Source: an uncultured Pirellulaceae bacterium (GTDB taxonomy: Bacteria > Planctomycetota > Planctomycetia > Pirellulales > Pirellulaceae). Taken from it: a stretch of 42,797 nt of DNA. The notes under the pieces were generated by a model that had not been told where the DNA came from, did no database searches, and worked only from the letters and a program-made list of their open reading frames with translations. Position numbers and translations under genes: made by a program. The DNA is taken from the NCBI GenBank assembly GCA_934278005.1, contig CAKQWG010000005.1, forward strand, positions 1 to 42,797. The letters are read 5' to 3'. Positions 15,318 to 24,734 of the stretch are shown piece by piece (positions within the stretch are counted from its first letter, which is position 1; every line of letters begins with the position of its first letter).

Positions 15318-16370
15318 CTACCGCTGATAGATCGGCAATAGACCGCGGTCGAGTTGGAGCATGATCAGGCTGCAAGCCGTAATATAGATGGGGCTGATCT
15401 GTCCGTTCCACAGGCCCCCGTTCTGCTGCTCGCTGACGATGCGGTCGTAGAGTCGGTCGCGAAAGGGCAGCCACTGCTCGTCCCCCTGGCGATAGACGAC
15501 TTGGCTATAGTACAGGTAGGTGTAGTGCCAGTGGCCAAAGGCGACCCCTTCATCTGCCAAGTTGTCGTGCAAGGCACCTCGGGCATAGCTGAGCATCTGC
15601 GGAACGTGCTCTCCGTCGTAGTCCCCCGCGTTGTATAGCGCAGCCAGGGCAGCCGCCGTGATGGCGGGCCGCGAACTACCCATCTGCTTGCTCGAGTAGC
15701 TGATGCCGCCATCGGGGTTTTTGCACGCGTAGATATATTTCTTGGCGCGCTCGATCACTTCAGCCGGCACGGCGATGCCCGCATTGCGGCAGCCGCGTAG
15801 CCCCTGGACTTGAGTGATTGTGGTCGAGCCCTCGTCGTAATCCGCGCCATCTTTAGCGCTCACGTATCCCCAGCCGCCGGCGGTGGTCTGGGCGCTGGCG
15901 CAGAATTCGACCGCTCGATTGAGCACCTCGATCAGTTCGCTACGGCGGTCCTCATAGCCTTCTTCGCCCAGTACTTGGCTGAGCATGAGCATGGAAAACC
16001 CGTGGCCATAGGTGTAGCGGTTATCGGAGTTGGGATCACCGATCAGGCCATTGGGGCGACATTTACTGATAAGAAAGTCAGTGCAGCGAGCGATCTGTTT
16101 GGCGTAGGGTCCCTGCGTGGTGGTCGATCCCGAACAGATCAAGGCCGTGCCTGCCAGCGCGGCTAGTGCCGTTGGATAAGCCGGCGTATTCCACTGTCCG
16201 CGCGAGGACTGTTCGCGGGCTAGGAAGTCGAGCCCTGAGCGAATGGACTGCTCCCAGGCGGGGTTCATCCGCGAACCGCTCTGAGCCGCCGATTGGGCCG
16301 GCCGCAGGTTCAGACTTGTCGCTAAAGCCGCTGAGCTCACCAGCCAACTGCGGCGATTGATAGCATTCAA
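15318..16370 (-). CDS. Exported alpha/alpha-toroid protein (prenyltransferase/squalene-oxidase repeat type)
   Basis: Encodes 350 residues. The N-terminus INRRSWLVSSAALATSLNL resembles a Tat signal (twin Arg at 6-7). The rest is a set of helical hairpin repeats typical of the prenyltransferase/terpene-cyclase toroid: GLDFLAREQSSRGQW, AVEFCASAQTTAGGWGYVS, KYIYACKNPDGGISYSS and IVSEQQNGGLWNGQI carry the Q-x-x-x-GxW/GG signatures. The DxDD or QxxDxDD cyclase motif is not visible, so catalysis of terpene cyclisation is doubtful. Planctomycetes carry many secreted copies of this fold of unknown role. Upstream (16371-16609) are several GACTCGCTGA-like short repeats. Confidence 0.8.
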   Translation of the reverse strand: MNAINRRSWLVSSAALATSLNLRPAQSAAQSGSRMNPAWEQSIRSGLDFLAREQSSRGQWNTPAYPTALAALAGTALICSGSTTTQGPYAKQIARCTDFLISKCRPNGLIGDPNSDNRYTYGHGFSMLMLSQVLGEEGYEDRRSELIEVLNRAVEFCASAQTTAGGWGYVSAKDGADYDEGSTTITQVQGLRGCRNAGIAVPAEVIERAKKYIYACKNPDGGISYSSKQMGSSRPAITAAALAALYNAGDYDGEHVPQMLSYARGALHDNLADEGVAFGHWHYTYLYYSQVVYRQGDEQWLPFRDRLYDRIVSEQQNGGLWNGQISPIYITACSLIMLQLDRGLLPIYQR

Positions 16371-16609
16371 AAAAATACGCTCCCTGGCAGTGATGTGTGT
16401 CTAAGCGCCGGAGACTCGCTAAAAACTCGACTCGCTGAGACTCGATTCGCTGAAAGCCCGGCCCGTTATATCAACTTTACGTCCCTAGCGTCCGAATGGA
16501 AACGGGGGATGTTTCGGGCGAACCGTGAATCGTCTTCATTAACCGCAGGCAAACGCGGATGGGTGTCAGCCCTGCCAATCGCGCCGGTCAGCGTTTGTGG
16601 ATGGTGTTA

Positions 16610-17539
16610 CTACCAGGCCAGTTGGGGTGGAAAATATTGATCGATCAGTTGTTGGTAGAACGGGCGCAACCCTTCGACGTCCATGCGCTCATCGCGCTTA
16701 GTGTAGAGGTCGTATTGGTTGAAGTCGGTGACCCACTTGAGCAGCTCCTGGTCGCCCTCTTTGAGCAGATGTTGGTAGGCTTGCTCGCGGTGAATGGGGT
16801 AGCACGAGTGATAGCGAATCATGGCCAGCGCGGGGGCTGGCAAGTAATCTTTCACGACATGATACAGGTACTCGTCGTGTCCCCAAGAGAGCAGTAGTTG
16901 CTCGAGCCCACACTGTGGTTGGTAGATGCCACACTCGGTCTGGTATTCGGCAACGCGTTTATCGGGATTGGCTTCGAAGGCATCGTAGAACACAATTCGC
17001 TCTGAATAGCGGCAGCCGACTGGAAAGGTGTCGCCGACCACGGCCCATTGGGGTTCGCCCCACAAGCAGAGGATTTTGCCTAGGTCATGCACCAGCCCGG
17101 CCAAGATGAACCATCCGGGGCGGCCGTCGGCGCGAATCGCCTCGGCGGTTTGCAGCAAGTGCTCGATTTGTGGTAGGTCGATGTCCGGGTCGCTATCATC
17201 GACCAGCTCGTTGAGAAACTGCATCGCTTCCCAGATGCTCATGCGTCGGCGGTTAAGGCTGAGGTATTCAGCCCGCTTGTGGCGATTGAACTCCAGCGTC
17301 TGATACTGATGGTTGAGCCGATAGAACTCCTTCACGCTCGGACGAGCCTCGGCTTCGTAATTGCGGAAGTTAGCCGTTTGTGCCGCAACTTGCATCGTAG
17401 CCGTCATCTGCTGCGATGTCTGCTGGGGCTGCGATGTCTGCGGATAGCGGCGCAGCAGATCGTCCTCCCAGTGGTCGAGGCTGGCCAGTGGATTGTCTTT
17501 GTCGGTCATGGGCGTCGCTTTCGGGTTGCAATGATTCAC
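16610..17539 (-). CDS. miox: myo-Inositol oxygenase
   Basis: Encodes 309 residues. The enzyme is a di-iron oxygenase converting myo-inositol and O2 to D-glucuronate. All six metal ligands of the animal enzyme have counterparts: H127 ([12 protein letters not shown]), H151 and D152 (GLVHDLGK), H221 (SWGHDEYLY), H244 (MIRYHSCYP) and D277 (FNQYDLYTK). The early FRNY segment is also conserved. The N-terminal ~50 residues are Gln/Thr-rich and not conserved. The start may be ATG 17539 or the internal ATG at codon 11. It lies 124 bases downstream of an ABC sugar permease on the same strand, suggesting that importer brings in inositol. No uronate isomerase or dehydrogenase is in the window. Confidence 0.94.
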   Translation of the reverse strand: MNHCNPKATPMTDKDNPLASLDHWEDDLLRRYPQTSQPQQTSQQMTATMQVAAQTANFRNYEAEARPSVKEFYRLNHQYQTLEFNRHKRAEYLSLNRRRMSIWEAMQFLNELVDDSDPDIDLPQIEHLLQTAEAIRADGRPGWFILAGLVHDLGKILCLWGEPQWAVVGDTFPVGCRYSERIVFYDAFEANPDKRVAEYQTECGIYQPQCGLEQLLLSWGHDEYLYHVVKDYLPAPALAMIRYHSCYPIHREQAYQHLLKEGDQELLKWVTDFNQYDLYTKRDERMDVEGLRPFYQQLIDQYFPPQLAW

Positions 17540-17663
17540 AACGGCGGAGATCGAACTGATTTTACATACGCGTCATTTTGGAGGCGGGCCGGGCACTGCA
17601 GATGAACCGAGCAGCGCAGCATCCCATCCAGGCCTATGTCTATTTTATACCTTTTGTAGCCAT

Positions 17664-18689
17664 TCAGGAATTCGCTTTAAATCTGGTGCGGAATTGATCG
17701 AGGGTCACCGCGGCGATGATAATCACGCCGATCATAATATCTTGGGTTGAGTTCTGGATCTCTAGTTGAGCACAGCCGCTGGCAATGACGCCCATGATGG
17801 CCGCGCCGGCCAGTGTTCCGAGCACCGAGCCTCGCCCGCCATTTAAGCTGCCACCGCCGATGACTACGGCCGCGATAAATTTCAGCTCGCGACCGATGCC
17901 CTCAACTGGGTTGGCCATTTTGACGAGCGAAAATGAATACAGGCCAGCAATGCCTATAAGCAGGCCACCCAGGACATAGACAATCACTTTCACGGCGAGG
18001 ATATTTATCCCGCACAGCCGGGCGGTCGATTCGTTTGAGCCGATGGCAAACAGGTGGCGACCAAATACCGAATAGCGCAGCACAATGGCTACTACCAGAG
18101 CGATGACGGCGGCTAGCCATACCCCGCTGGCGATACGCGGCATCCCGCCGTACCAATCGGGCGGCATGGTTGAACTCAGGTCATTCAACCATAGTGGCAT
18201 TCGCTGGCGATCGACAAAGACCGTTGAACCACCGGCGATTTGTTTAGCAATTCCCAAGAAAATGGTCATCGTCCCCAGCGTGACGATAAAGGGCGGTATC
18301 GCGAGCAGGCCGATAAGTAGACCATTTACCAGCCCGCACAGCGCGCCGGCGAGCAGCGCGCCGCCGACCGCCGCAGTGACCGAGTAGTCTTCGCTGAGCA
18401 TGGTGGCCAGCACGGTGGCACACAGCATCGAAGCGGTCCCGGCGGAAAGATCGATGCCGCCGGAGATGATGATAAGGGTCATGCCCAGAGCGGCCACGGC
18501 TACCGGAGCGGCCTGCACCAGCACCACCCGGAAATTCCGCATCTCGCTGAAGCGGCCCTGGCCCCAGACTTGGTCGGCAAGGGCAAAGCCTAGGGTTACG
18601 ACCAGCAGAGCGAGTAGCGGTTCGAGTGTGCGCAGAGCTTGCCAGAGTCGCTGTGGCGAGCTGCTGCGTGCTTTCAAAGATTCCACCAT
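17664..18689 (-). CDS. CUT2-family sugar ABC transporter permease (RbsC-like)
   Basis: Encodes a 341-residue multi-spanning inner-membrane permease of the ribose/galactose/inositol class. Hallmarks are AALGMTLIIISGGIDLSAGT near residue 75, ALLAGALCGLVNGLLIG, PPFIVTLGTMTIFLGIA, and the C-terminal AVVIGGGSLNGGRGSVLGTL loop that contacts the ATPase. It is third in a minus-strand unit (binding protein, ATPase, permease), followed by inositol oxygenase. Substrate assignment to myo-inositol rests on that neighbour, not on residues. Confidence 0.92.
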   Translation of the reverse strand: MVESLKARSSSPQRLWQALRTLEPLLALLVVTLGFALADQVWGQGRFSEMRNFRVVLVQAAPVAVAALGMTLIIISGGIDLSAGTASMLCATVLATMLSEDYSVTAAVGGALLAGALCGLVNGLLIGLLAIPPFIVTLGTMTIFLGIAKQIAGGSTVFVDRQRMPLWLNDLSSTMPPDWYGGMPRIASGVWLAAVIALVVAIVLRYSVFGRHLFAIGSNESTARLCGINILAVKVIVYVLGGLLIGIAGLYSFSLVKMANPVEGIGRELKFIAAVVIGGGSLNGGRGSVLGTLAGAAIMGVIASGCAQLEIQNSTQDIMIGVIIIAAVTLDQFRTRFKANS

Positions 18690-18756
18690 AGATTGAGTTC
18701 TTTAAATTCTAAATGCTCAGTCGCTGTACGACGCGCTCAGCCGCTTCACAAGTCTC

Positions 18757-20274
18757 TCACGCGCTGATAGCAATTTTCAATATGTCTTGCTCCGACCATT
18801 TTAAAATGGGCCGCGCTTCCAACAATCGTCCGCGCGACATGACGCCGATGGTATCGCACACGGCCATCAATTCAGGCAGATAGGAGCTGACGAACACGAT
18901 CGATCGACCGGCGGCCGCCAGCTCGCCGATCAGGCGATAGATCTCTGCCTTAGTGCCCACGTCGATGCCGCGGGTGGGCTCATCTAGTAAGAGGATCTCG
19001 GCCTGTTGATGCAGCACGCGCGCGATGGCTACCTTCTGCTGATTGCCGCCGGACAAGTGGCTGATGGTTTGTTCAGCGTCGCGAGCTTTGACCTGCAGTC
19101 GCTCCATCCAGCTTAGCGCCGCAGACCGGCGTCGATTTAGTTGCAGTAGTCCGCAGCGAGTGTAATTGTGCAAGCTGCTCAACGTCAGGTTGTCCGCAAT
19201 GGACATCGACTGCGCCAGCCCTTCTCCCTTGCGGTCCTCCGAGACAAACCCGAGACCGGCTCGAATCCGCGCGGCGGGACTGTGTGCTGTAGAGCGTCGG
19301 TTGATTAGAATCCGGCCGCTGCGTGCGGCATCGATGCCAAATAGCTGCCGCAGTGTTTCTGTTCGCCCTGCGCCGACCAGTCCAAACAGTCCGAAAATTT
19401 CGCCGCGACGCACTTCAAAGCTCACCTGCCGGGGCAGGGGAGTACCGCTGAGTTGTTCGACTTGCAGTAGCGGCTCTCCCAAGTCGTGCGGTACAGCTGG
19501 AAAGAGCGTATCGACGGTGCGTCCGACCATCAGCCGCACGATGGCTTCATCGGAGGTATCGGTCAACATACCGGCTCCGGCGGGCTGGCCATCGCGCAGC
19601 ACCATGTAGCGATTGGCAACTGCGCGAATCTCCTCTAGAAAGTGGCTGATGTAGATGATGGCGATACCCTGCTGCTGCAGGCGGCGGATGATCTCAAACA
19701 GTCGCGCGACATCTTGGGTAGGTAGCGAGCTGGTCGGTTCGTCGAAGATGACCACTTTGGCTTGAGACACCAGGGCGCGGGCAATTTCGACCAATTGTTG
19801 AGCGCCGATTGGCAGGCTGCCCACCAGTCGCTGTGGCGTGAGAGCCGGATGCTGCAGCAACTCGAGAGCTTGCCGCACGCGCACTCGCTGCCGCCGCCGC
19901 GAGACAAAGCCGGCTCGTCGCTCCTCGATGCCCAGCATGATATTGTCTTCGACCGAGAGCTCGGGAGCTAGGTTAAGTTCCTGGTAGACGATGGCCACGC
20001 CCGCTTGCCGCGCATCGTGCGGTCTTCGAGGTTGGTAGGCTTGCCCGTGCAGGTGCATCGTCCCGGCATCCGGAGCATGGGCGCCACTTAAGACTTTCAT
20101 CAGCGTGCTTTTACCCGCACCGTTCTCACCGATCAGTGCGACTACCTGCCCGGCGTACGCCTCCAGTCCTACATCTTGCAGCGCTTGCGTTGCGCCAAAC
20201 CGCTTGCAGATGCCGTGCATCGACAGCAGCGGAGTATGGGGTGGTGCGGATGATGGACTGAGTGGACTGCTCAA
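18757..20274 (-). CDS. CUT2-family sugar ABC transporter ATP-binding protein (RbsA-like)
   Basis: Encodes a cytoplasmic ATPase of about 505 residues with two ABC domains, as in RbsA/MglA. Domain 1 has Walker A GENGAGKST, the signature-region equivalent LPIGAQQLVEIARAL and Walker B VVIFDEPTS. Domain 2 has GLVGAGRTETLRQLF, signature LSGGNQQKVAIARVL and Walker B ILLLDEPTRGID. The start is uncertain: TTG at 20274 gives the usual few residues before LLSMHGICKRFG, ATG at 20220 is possible, and ATG at 20370 would overlap the binding-protein gene by 80 bases. It is second in the transporter unit. Confidence 0.9.
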   Translation of the reverse strand: MSSPLSPSSAPPHTPLLSMHGICKRFGATQALQDVGLEAYAGQVVALIGENGAGKSTLMKVLSGAHAPDAGTMHLHGQAYQPRRPHDARQAGVAIVYQELNLAPELSVEDNIMLGIEERRAGFVSRRRQRVRVRQALELLQHPALTPQRLVGSLPIGAQQLVEIARALVSQAKVVIFDEPTSSLPTQDVARLFEIIRRLQQQGIAIIYISHFLEEIRAVANRYMVLRDGQPAGAGMLTDTSDEAIVRLMVGRTVDTLFPAVPHDLGEPLLQVEQLSGTPLPRQVSFEVRRGEIFGLFGLVGAGRTETLRQLFGIDAARSGRILINRRSTAHSPAARIRAGLGFVSEDRKGEGLAQSMSIADNLTLSSLHNYTRCGLLQLNRRRSAALSWMERLQVKARDAEQTISHLSGGNQQKVAIARVLHQQAEILLLDEPTRGIDVGTKAEIYRLIGELAAAGRSIVFVSSYLPELMAVCDTIGVMSRGRLLEARPILKWSEQDILKIAISA

Positions 20275-20290
20275 ACTAGAACTCGGATTG

Positions 20291-21325
20291 TTAATGCGAC
20301 TGGGATACCGACTCGGGGCGCAGCAAGCGATCGATAGGTGGCTGGTGTGCGTTTTCGGGGGTGGCGACATACTCGCCTGTGTTGATCTTTGCATCAGGTG
20401 CCTGACCGCGAATCTGTTGGACGACGGCCAGTACGGATTGGCGACCCATCTCGAACGGGTCTTGAAGCAAAATCCCAGACACGCTCCCATTTCCCAGGCC
20501 GGCGATCAGTCGATCGCTAGGGTCGAAGGCAACAAACTTCACCTTGCCGCTCAAACCGGTTTGCACCAGGGCTTCGAGCACACCATTGCAGTTCGGCTCG
20601 CAGACTGCGAAGATCCCATCTACTTGGTCGCGGTACTTGTTGAGTAACTGCGTGGCTTTTTCCATAGCTTCTTGAGTCGTTGTGCCGGCGTACTGGTCGG
20701 CTGAGATGACTTCGATTTTTGGCTCCTTGGCCAACGCATCTAGAAAGCCCCGTTCGCGTTGTTCGGTGCTCTCGCTCCCTTCTTTGTATCGCAGCAGGAT
20801 GACTTTGCCGGAGTGCTCGAGCACCTCGGCCATGCGCTCACCGGCCAATTGTCCACCGCGGTAATTGTCCGTGGCCACGTAGCTGACATACTCGGGGCCG
20901 TTGCCCAGTCCACTATCGTAGATCACCACCGGAATATCCTCAGCGTTGGCCTCGGCGACCACATCGATCAGGGCTTGAGAGTGGTTGGGAGCAAGGCAAA
21001 TGCCATCGACTTGGCTGGTGATAAAATTTTTCATAACCGCGATCTGGCCTGCCGTATCGGCCTCGGTTTCGGGGCCTTTCCATAAGATTTCGACATCGCC
21101 TAGTTCCTCGGCTGCAGCCCTAGCCCCAGCCCACACCGACATCCAGAATTGATGGCTGGTTCCTTTCGGGATGACGGCGATCCGCAGTTGGCCGCCTTGG
21201 GATGTGCCCGCGTGTTCCGCGGTTGAACTGGTCGATGGCTGGCAAGCCGTCAAGCTGCATAGCAGGCCGATGACGGTCAATAGGCAAGGGGGCAAAGCGC
21301 GGCGGGATGCTCTAAATATCGCCAT
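20291..21325 (-). CDS. Sugar ABC transporter substrate-binding lipoprotein (periplasmic binding protein type 1)
   Basis: Encodes 344 residues. The N-terminus MAIFRASRRALPPCLLTVIG, then LLCSLTAC, is a lipoprotein signal with lipobox LTAC. The mature part is a peripla_BP-type sugar-binding fold: RIAVIPKGTSHQFW, GICLAPNHSQALIDVV, VIYDSGL, YVATDNYRGGQLAGERM and VKFVAFDPSDRLIAGL. ATG 21325 was chosen because it gives a clean lipoprotein signal; ATG 21340 is an alternative, and the open frame to 21454 lacks signal character. It is the first gene of the importer/inositol-oxygenase unit, so its promoter should lie between here and 21531. Confidence 0.9.
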   Translation of the reverse strand: MAIFRASRRALPPCLLTVIGLLCSLTACQPSTSSTAEHAGTSQGGQLRIAVIPKGTSHQFWMSVWAGARAAAEELGDVEILWKGPETEADTAGQIAVMKNFITSQVDGICLAPNHSQALIDVVAEANAEDIPVVIYDSGLGNGPEYVSYVATDNYRGGQLAGERMAEVLEHSGKVILLRYKEGSESTEQRERGFLDALAKEPKIEVISADQYAGTTTQEAMEKATQLLNKYRDQVDGIFAVCEPNCNGVLEALVQTGLSGKVKFVAFDPSDRLIAGLGNGSVSGILLQDPFEMGRQSVLAVVQQIRGQAPDAKINTGEYVATPENAHQPPIDRLLRPESVSQSH

Positions 21326-21531
21326 GGATTGAATCCGCATTGTTGAAGAGTTGGTGGAGCGGGCGGCTGGAGCGCCGTCGCCGCGTGTAAGGCTGGACAT
21401 GGCAGCCATGGATTCTAATCTTATTTTTCCGCGTCTGCTTAGATTGGACTGCATTTCTAGCGTGTGCCCCCCTGCCGCGCGAAACCCTCCGCACGGCGTC
21501 GTAAAAGCTGGACCAGGCGGCCCTGAGGGGG

Positions 21532-23088
21532 CTACTTGAGAAGTTCTCGAGCGACGTTTTTGAGCAGGCCGGCGACTTGTTTAGAGAGCCGTGCCATGCG
21601 CTCCTTGCTCAACTGGCTGTAGAAGGCTTTAAGTACGGCTGAGGCATGGCCTTGGTCCAGGTGAGCGACCAACAGTGGCACCAGTTCGTCACCTACGCTA
21701 GTATCGTCCGCACCTTCATTCCGAGTGCAGACGCAGGCATAATCGGAGAGGCTGCTGCCGAAGAGCTCCTTCGCGTAAGCCACAGTGTCGGCCATGGCTT
21801 GCTCTTTGGGCTGAGATGGATGGCGCCAATCGTAGGGTGGTTGCCACTCGCGAACTGGGCGCAAAAGATCGATGTGTGTAAACACGCCGATGATGGGTGG
21901 CGGGCGCAAGCGGGGATGCTCTTGATAGTGCTTTCTTAGCTCGCGAACCAGCTCCACGTCGCTCTGGCGCGCAGGAGCATTGGCAGCCATGACCAGCAGA
22001 ATAATATCCGCCGCCTCGGCGGCCGCATTGGTCTCTGAGCGCTGCCGTTTGGATATGCCCGCTTCGCTATAGCCGGGAGTGTCCAGCAGTCGCATCTGGC
22101 TCGTGGAATCAGGCAGCGAGAACTGGTAGCAATGTACGTGGCGCGTTTCTGGCAGTACGCTGGTGGTGGCCACGTCGTCTTTGAGCAGCGCGTTGATCAA
22201 ACTCGATTTGCCCGCTTTGACCTGCCCCATGATGGCGATTGTGGTGCTCGTGTCGGCCAGGTCCATCAGCAGCGACACATCGCCTCCGGCCGCGTGCAGC
22301 GCATTGGTGACATAGCCAAACCGCTGTCGATAGGCTCGTGAACCACCCTTCAAACGCCCGCTGTACATTTCGATCAGATAGTAACCAATGTGGCTCAAAT
22401 ACTGCTGATAGAACGATCGGATCAATTCGTTTTGCAGCTCTACCACAACTCTTCCAGTACTCCGCCACAGTGGGTAGGTCAGCAGGCGAGCGGGGTTGAC
22501 GATCGTGGTCGCCAGGAAAAATGCCGACTGGCCAATATCCCACGCCTTGGCGAGTTTGGGGATTTGGCCCAATTGTCGAACGGTAGCAATATTGCTGCCC
22601 GGTACGTTCTCCAGCAACCAAGCTTCCAGATCTTCAACCGCCAAGTGAATAACCGTCAAAATCTCTACGATGGTCAGTGGTTCCCAAGCTTGCCGGCCAT
22701 CGCGCGGATGGAAGTGCTGAGCCAAGCGTTGGGCGAGTTGTTGGGCGTCCTCGATGTAGCGATTCGGATCGGCCACGGTGAGCTGATTGACATCGGGGAC
22801 TTGTCGTCGAAATTCCTCCAGGACCTCAATAGCTGCGACATCCTGTGGCGTCCAAAATTCGGAGGCTTTGAGCGGCGACCAGTGCACGGCTTGGTTGAGT
22901 TTGGGTGGTGGCCAGAATCTGCCCACCAGCCAAGCGGTTATCCAGGCCAGTGGCAGGGCCCAAGCGAAGACGATTAGCCAGCCGGTTTGATAGAGTGCGA
23001 TGATGCTCACGCCCACGCACACGGCGATGGGCAGCGCCCACAGCAGCGCCAGCACGATGACTCGCGGTCGTAACAGTCGCCGTAGCAT
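21532..23088 (-). CDS. Membrane-associated GTPase, second of a tandem pair
   Basis: Encodes 518 residues. Two transmembrane helices lie near the N-terminus (about 9-29 and 33-53). A long helical region without known motifs (60-280) precedes a dynamin/Era-like G domain: G1 GQVKAGKSSLINALL (P-loop 288-295), G3 DTPGYSEAG and a G4-like THIDLL, where Asn is replaced by Thr. A helical tail of about 50 residues follows. The ATG (23088-23086) overlaps the upstream GTPase stop as TAATG, so the pair is translationally coupled; an upstream GTG at 23103 is less likely. It may remodel membranes or form a complex with its partner (inference). Confidence 0.8.
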   Translation of the reverse strand: MLRRLLRPRVIVLALLWALPIAVCVGVSIIALYQTGWLIVFAWALPLAWITAWLVGRFWPPPKLNQAVHWSPLKASEFWTPQDVAAIEVLEEFRRQVPDVNQLTVADPNRYIEDAQQLAQRLAQHFHPRDGRQAWEPLTIVEILTVIHLAVEDLEAWLLENVPGSNIATVRQLGQIPKLAKAWDIGQSAFFLATTIVNPARLLTYPLWRSTGRVVVELQNELIRSFYQQYLSHIGYYLIEMYSGRLKGGSRAYRQRFGYVTNALHAAGGDVSLLMDLADTSTTIAIMGQVKAGKSSLINALLKDDVATTSVLPETRHVHCYQFSLPDSTSQMRLLDTPGYSEAGISKRQRSETNAAAEAADIILLVMAANAPARQSDVELVRELRKHYQEHPRLRPPPIIGVFTHIDLLRPVREWQPPYDWRHPSQPKEQAMADTVAYAKELFGSSLSDYACVCTRNEGADDTSVGDELVPLLVAHLDQGHASAVLKAFYSQLSKERMARLSKQVAGLLKNVARELLK

Positions 23089-24452
23089 TACTTGGCCCGC
23101 CACAGTTCGTTGCCGCGTTTTAACTGCTCAGCGAAAACCTTTTTCAGAGTCGCCGCGCTTGGTATCTGCCCTCGGCGGCGAGTTGCAAAATACCAATCCC
23201 ACGTCATGCCCAAAGCGTAAGTGAATGCGAACGACGCGGCCGCTCCGACCGCCATCCCCACTAGCGGAATGAATTTTAAAAACTCTCGGACCGCTAACTG
23301 CAGCGCAATCCGCGAGCCGGCGGCGCTGCTGAGCATGGTCCAATCGGCGGCGGTAATCTCTTGGTCGTAGATTTTAGAGATTCTAACCGCCATGTGAGCT
23401 TGAATGCCCAGAACCGCTGGAATGTCGACCCAGGGCAAGGGCACGGCCCCGGCCGAGGCAGCCAATGCACTCGAGGCAAGCACTTGCCAGCGGACTCGCC
23501 GTTGGCGCCGCGTCAGCGATCCATCCGGCTCGTTGAGTGTTAGCAGCGATTGGCGATAGGCCTGCGGTAGATATTCTAGAATGGTTTGCTTTAGCCGCTG
23601 GCCACCAAAGTTTGGATCGGCAAAGCCATCTTCGGGGCGGGTCAGATCGATGGGCACCACCACATCGTACAGCCCCTCAAACTGCGCCGCCTTCTCATCG
23701 ATCAATGTCTGCACTGAAGTTGGCACTCGGCTTTTTACCTGGCCACTCACTTTTGGGACGGACTGCGTTTGAAGCTCGCTCTCGCTCTCGCTCTCGCTCT
23801 CGCTCTCGCTCTCGCTCTCGCTCTCGCTCTCGCTCTCGCTCTCGCTCTCGCTCTCAGCCCCACGGTCAGTCTCAGGTTTGCGATGGTCCGAGTGAGCGGC
23901 ACTAGTTCTGCCCATCGAAGCGTCCGCTAAGTCAGCCGTGACAAACATATCCTCACCAGCGGAGATGTCGAACGCCCCAGGAGCTTGGTGCAGGCAGGAC
24001 AAGACCAGCAATACGGGGCGCTGCGGCTGTTCCTTGCGGATGCGTCGCAGCGGATCGAGCACGCAGTCTAGTGCGTGATCGGTCAAGCGAACCGTCACGA
24101 TCATCAGTTCCGAAGCGTTGCTGAAACGCTCGATGTCTTCATCCGGCTGATAGCGCGCTTCGCCCAGTCCGCGTGTATCCACGAAAGTTAGAAGTGGATC
24201 GCGCGAGTCGGGGAAATCATAGCGCCGTGAGGTGCGCGTCTCCGGTCGGAAGCCTTGCCCGATAGTCGCCGCTTCCGCTCCAGTGAGATAGCGCACGATC
24301 GAGCTTTTGCCGCTGCCGGTTTTTCCGAACATCCAGATCGTGGGCACTGGTGTCTTCTCGCGCAGCAGCTGAATCTCAGATTCTAGCTCTGCTTCGAGAT
24401 GTTCGTCGCTGGCCATCCTAGTTGGATGCCAAATCTTCCACCAAGCTGCCAT
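23088..24452 (-). CDS. GTPase with DUF697-like membrane C-terminus, first of a tandem pair
   Basis: Encodes 454 residues. The G domain begins early: G1 FGKTGSGKSS (P-loop 43-50), switch region with ETRTSRRYDF and G3 DTRGLGE (92-98). A clear NKxD is not seen; VLSCLHQ occupies the likely site. The region between about 160 and 250 is low-complexity, with an acidic Ser-Glu run of about 13 dipeptides. The C-terminal part (about 320-440), with ALAASAGAVPLPWVDIPAVL, then GIQAHMAVRISKIYD and FIPLVGMAVGAAASFAF, resembles the DUF697 membrane domain of YcjF-type proteins. It is upstream of, and coupled to, the second GTPase. Function unknown. Confidence 0.8.
   Translation of the reverse strand: MAAWWKIWHPTRMASDEHLEAELESEIQLLREKTPVPTIWMFGKTGSGKSSIVRYLTGAEAATIGQGFRPETRTSRRYDFPDSRDPLLTFVDTRGLGEARYQPDEDIERFSNASELMIVTVRLTDHALDCVLDPLRRIRKEQPQRPVLLVLSCLHQAPGAFDISAGEDMFVTADLADASMGRTSAAHSDHRKPETDRGAESESESESESESESESESESESESESELQTQSVPKVSGQVKSRVPTSVQTLIDEKAAQFEGLYDVVVPIDLTRPEDGFADPNFGGQRLKQTILEYLPQAYRQSLLTLNEPDGSLTRRQRRVRWQVLASSALAASAGAVPLPWVDIPAVLGIQAHMAVRISKIYDQEITAADWTMLSSAAGSRIALQLAVREFLKFIPLVGMAVGAAASFAFTYALGMTWDWYFATRRRGQIPSAATLKKVFAEQLKRGNELWRAK
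23774..23855. repeat. Hexanucleotide microsatellite inside GTPase gene
   Basis: About 13.5 uninterrupted copies of GCTCTC on the plus strand (GAGAGC in the coding sense) encode alternating Ser and Glu. Units of six cannot shift the frame, so copy changes would only alter the length of the acidic tether. Confidence 0.95.
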
Positions 24453-24578
24453 AGGTGCCTAAATTCAACGTGGATAACGTGGATAATACTGTGCGACAAC
24501 AACAACACCACGATTATAGACGTGCTCGATCAGAAGATCAGCGAGGTGCGATGCTATTTTCTTGGCCTCGCCACGATG

Positions 24579-24615
24579 TGAAGCTCTCAGTGCTGAAGCT
24601 CTCAGTGCTGAAGCT
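24579..24615. repeat. 15-bp direct repeat in spacer
   Basis: TGAAGCTCTCAGTGC occurs twice in tandem (24579-24593, 24594-24608) and begins a third time (to 24615). It lies in the 282-base spacer (24453-24734) between the GTPase pair and the PRC-barrel-like gene, which otherwise shows no gene. Confidence 0.9.
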
Positions 24616-24734
24616 TGTAGCCGGCTCGCTCAAAAGTGTCCGAGTGCCTAGGCCTTTATGGTAAGTAGCGATGAGTTCGCTGCTGCCATGTGGGCATTGC
24701 GATTCAACTATTTCAAAGCGTGATGCGTTGAAAG

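Noticed and set aside
23774..23855. Hexamer array as a phase-variation switch
   Set aside because: Six-base units do not shift the reading frame, so slippage cannot switch the gene on or off; only tether length would change.
24711..24733. TTTCAA/TTGAAA hairpin as terminator of the PRC-barrel-like gene
   Set aside because: Weak AT-rich six-base stem without a T-run in the needed direction.
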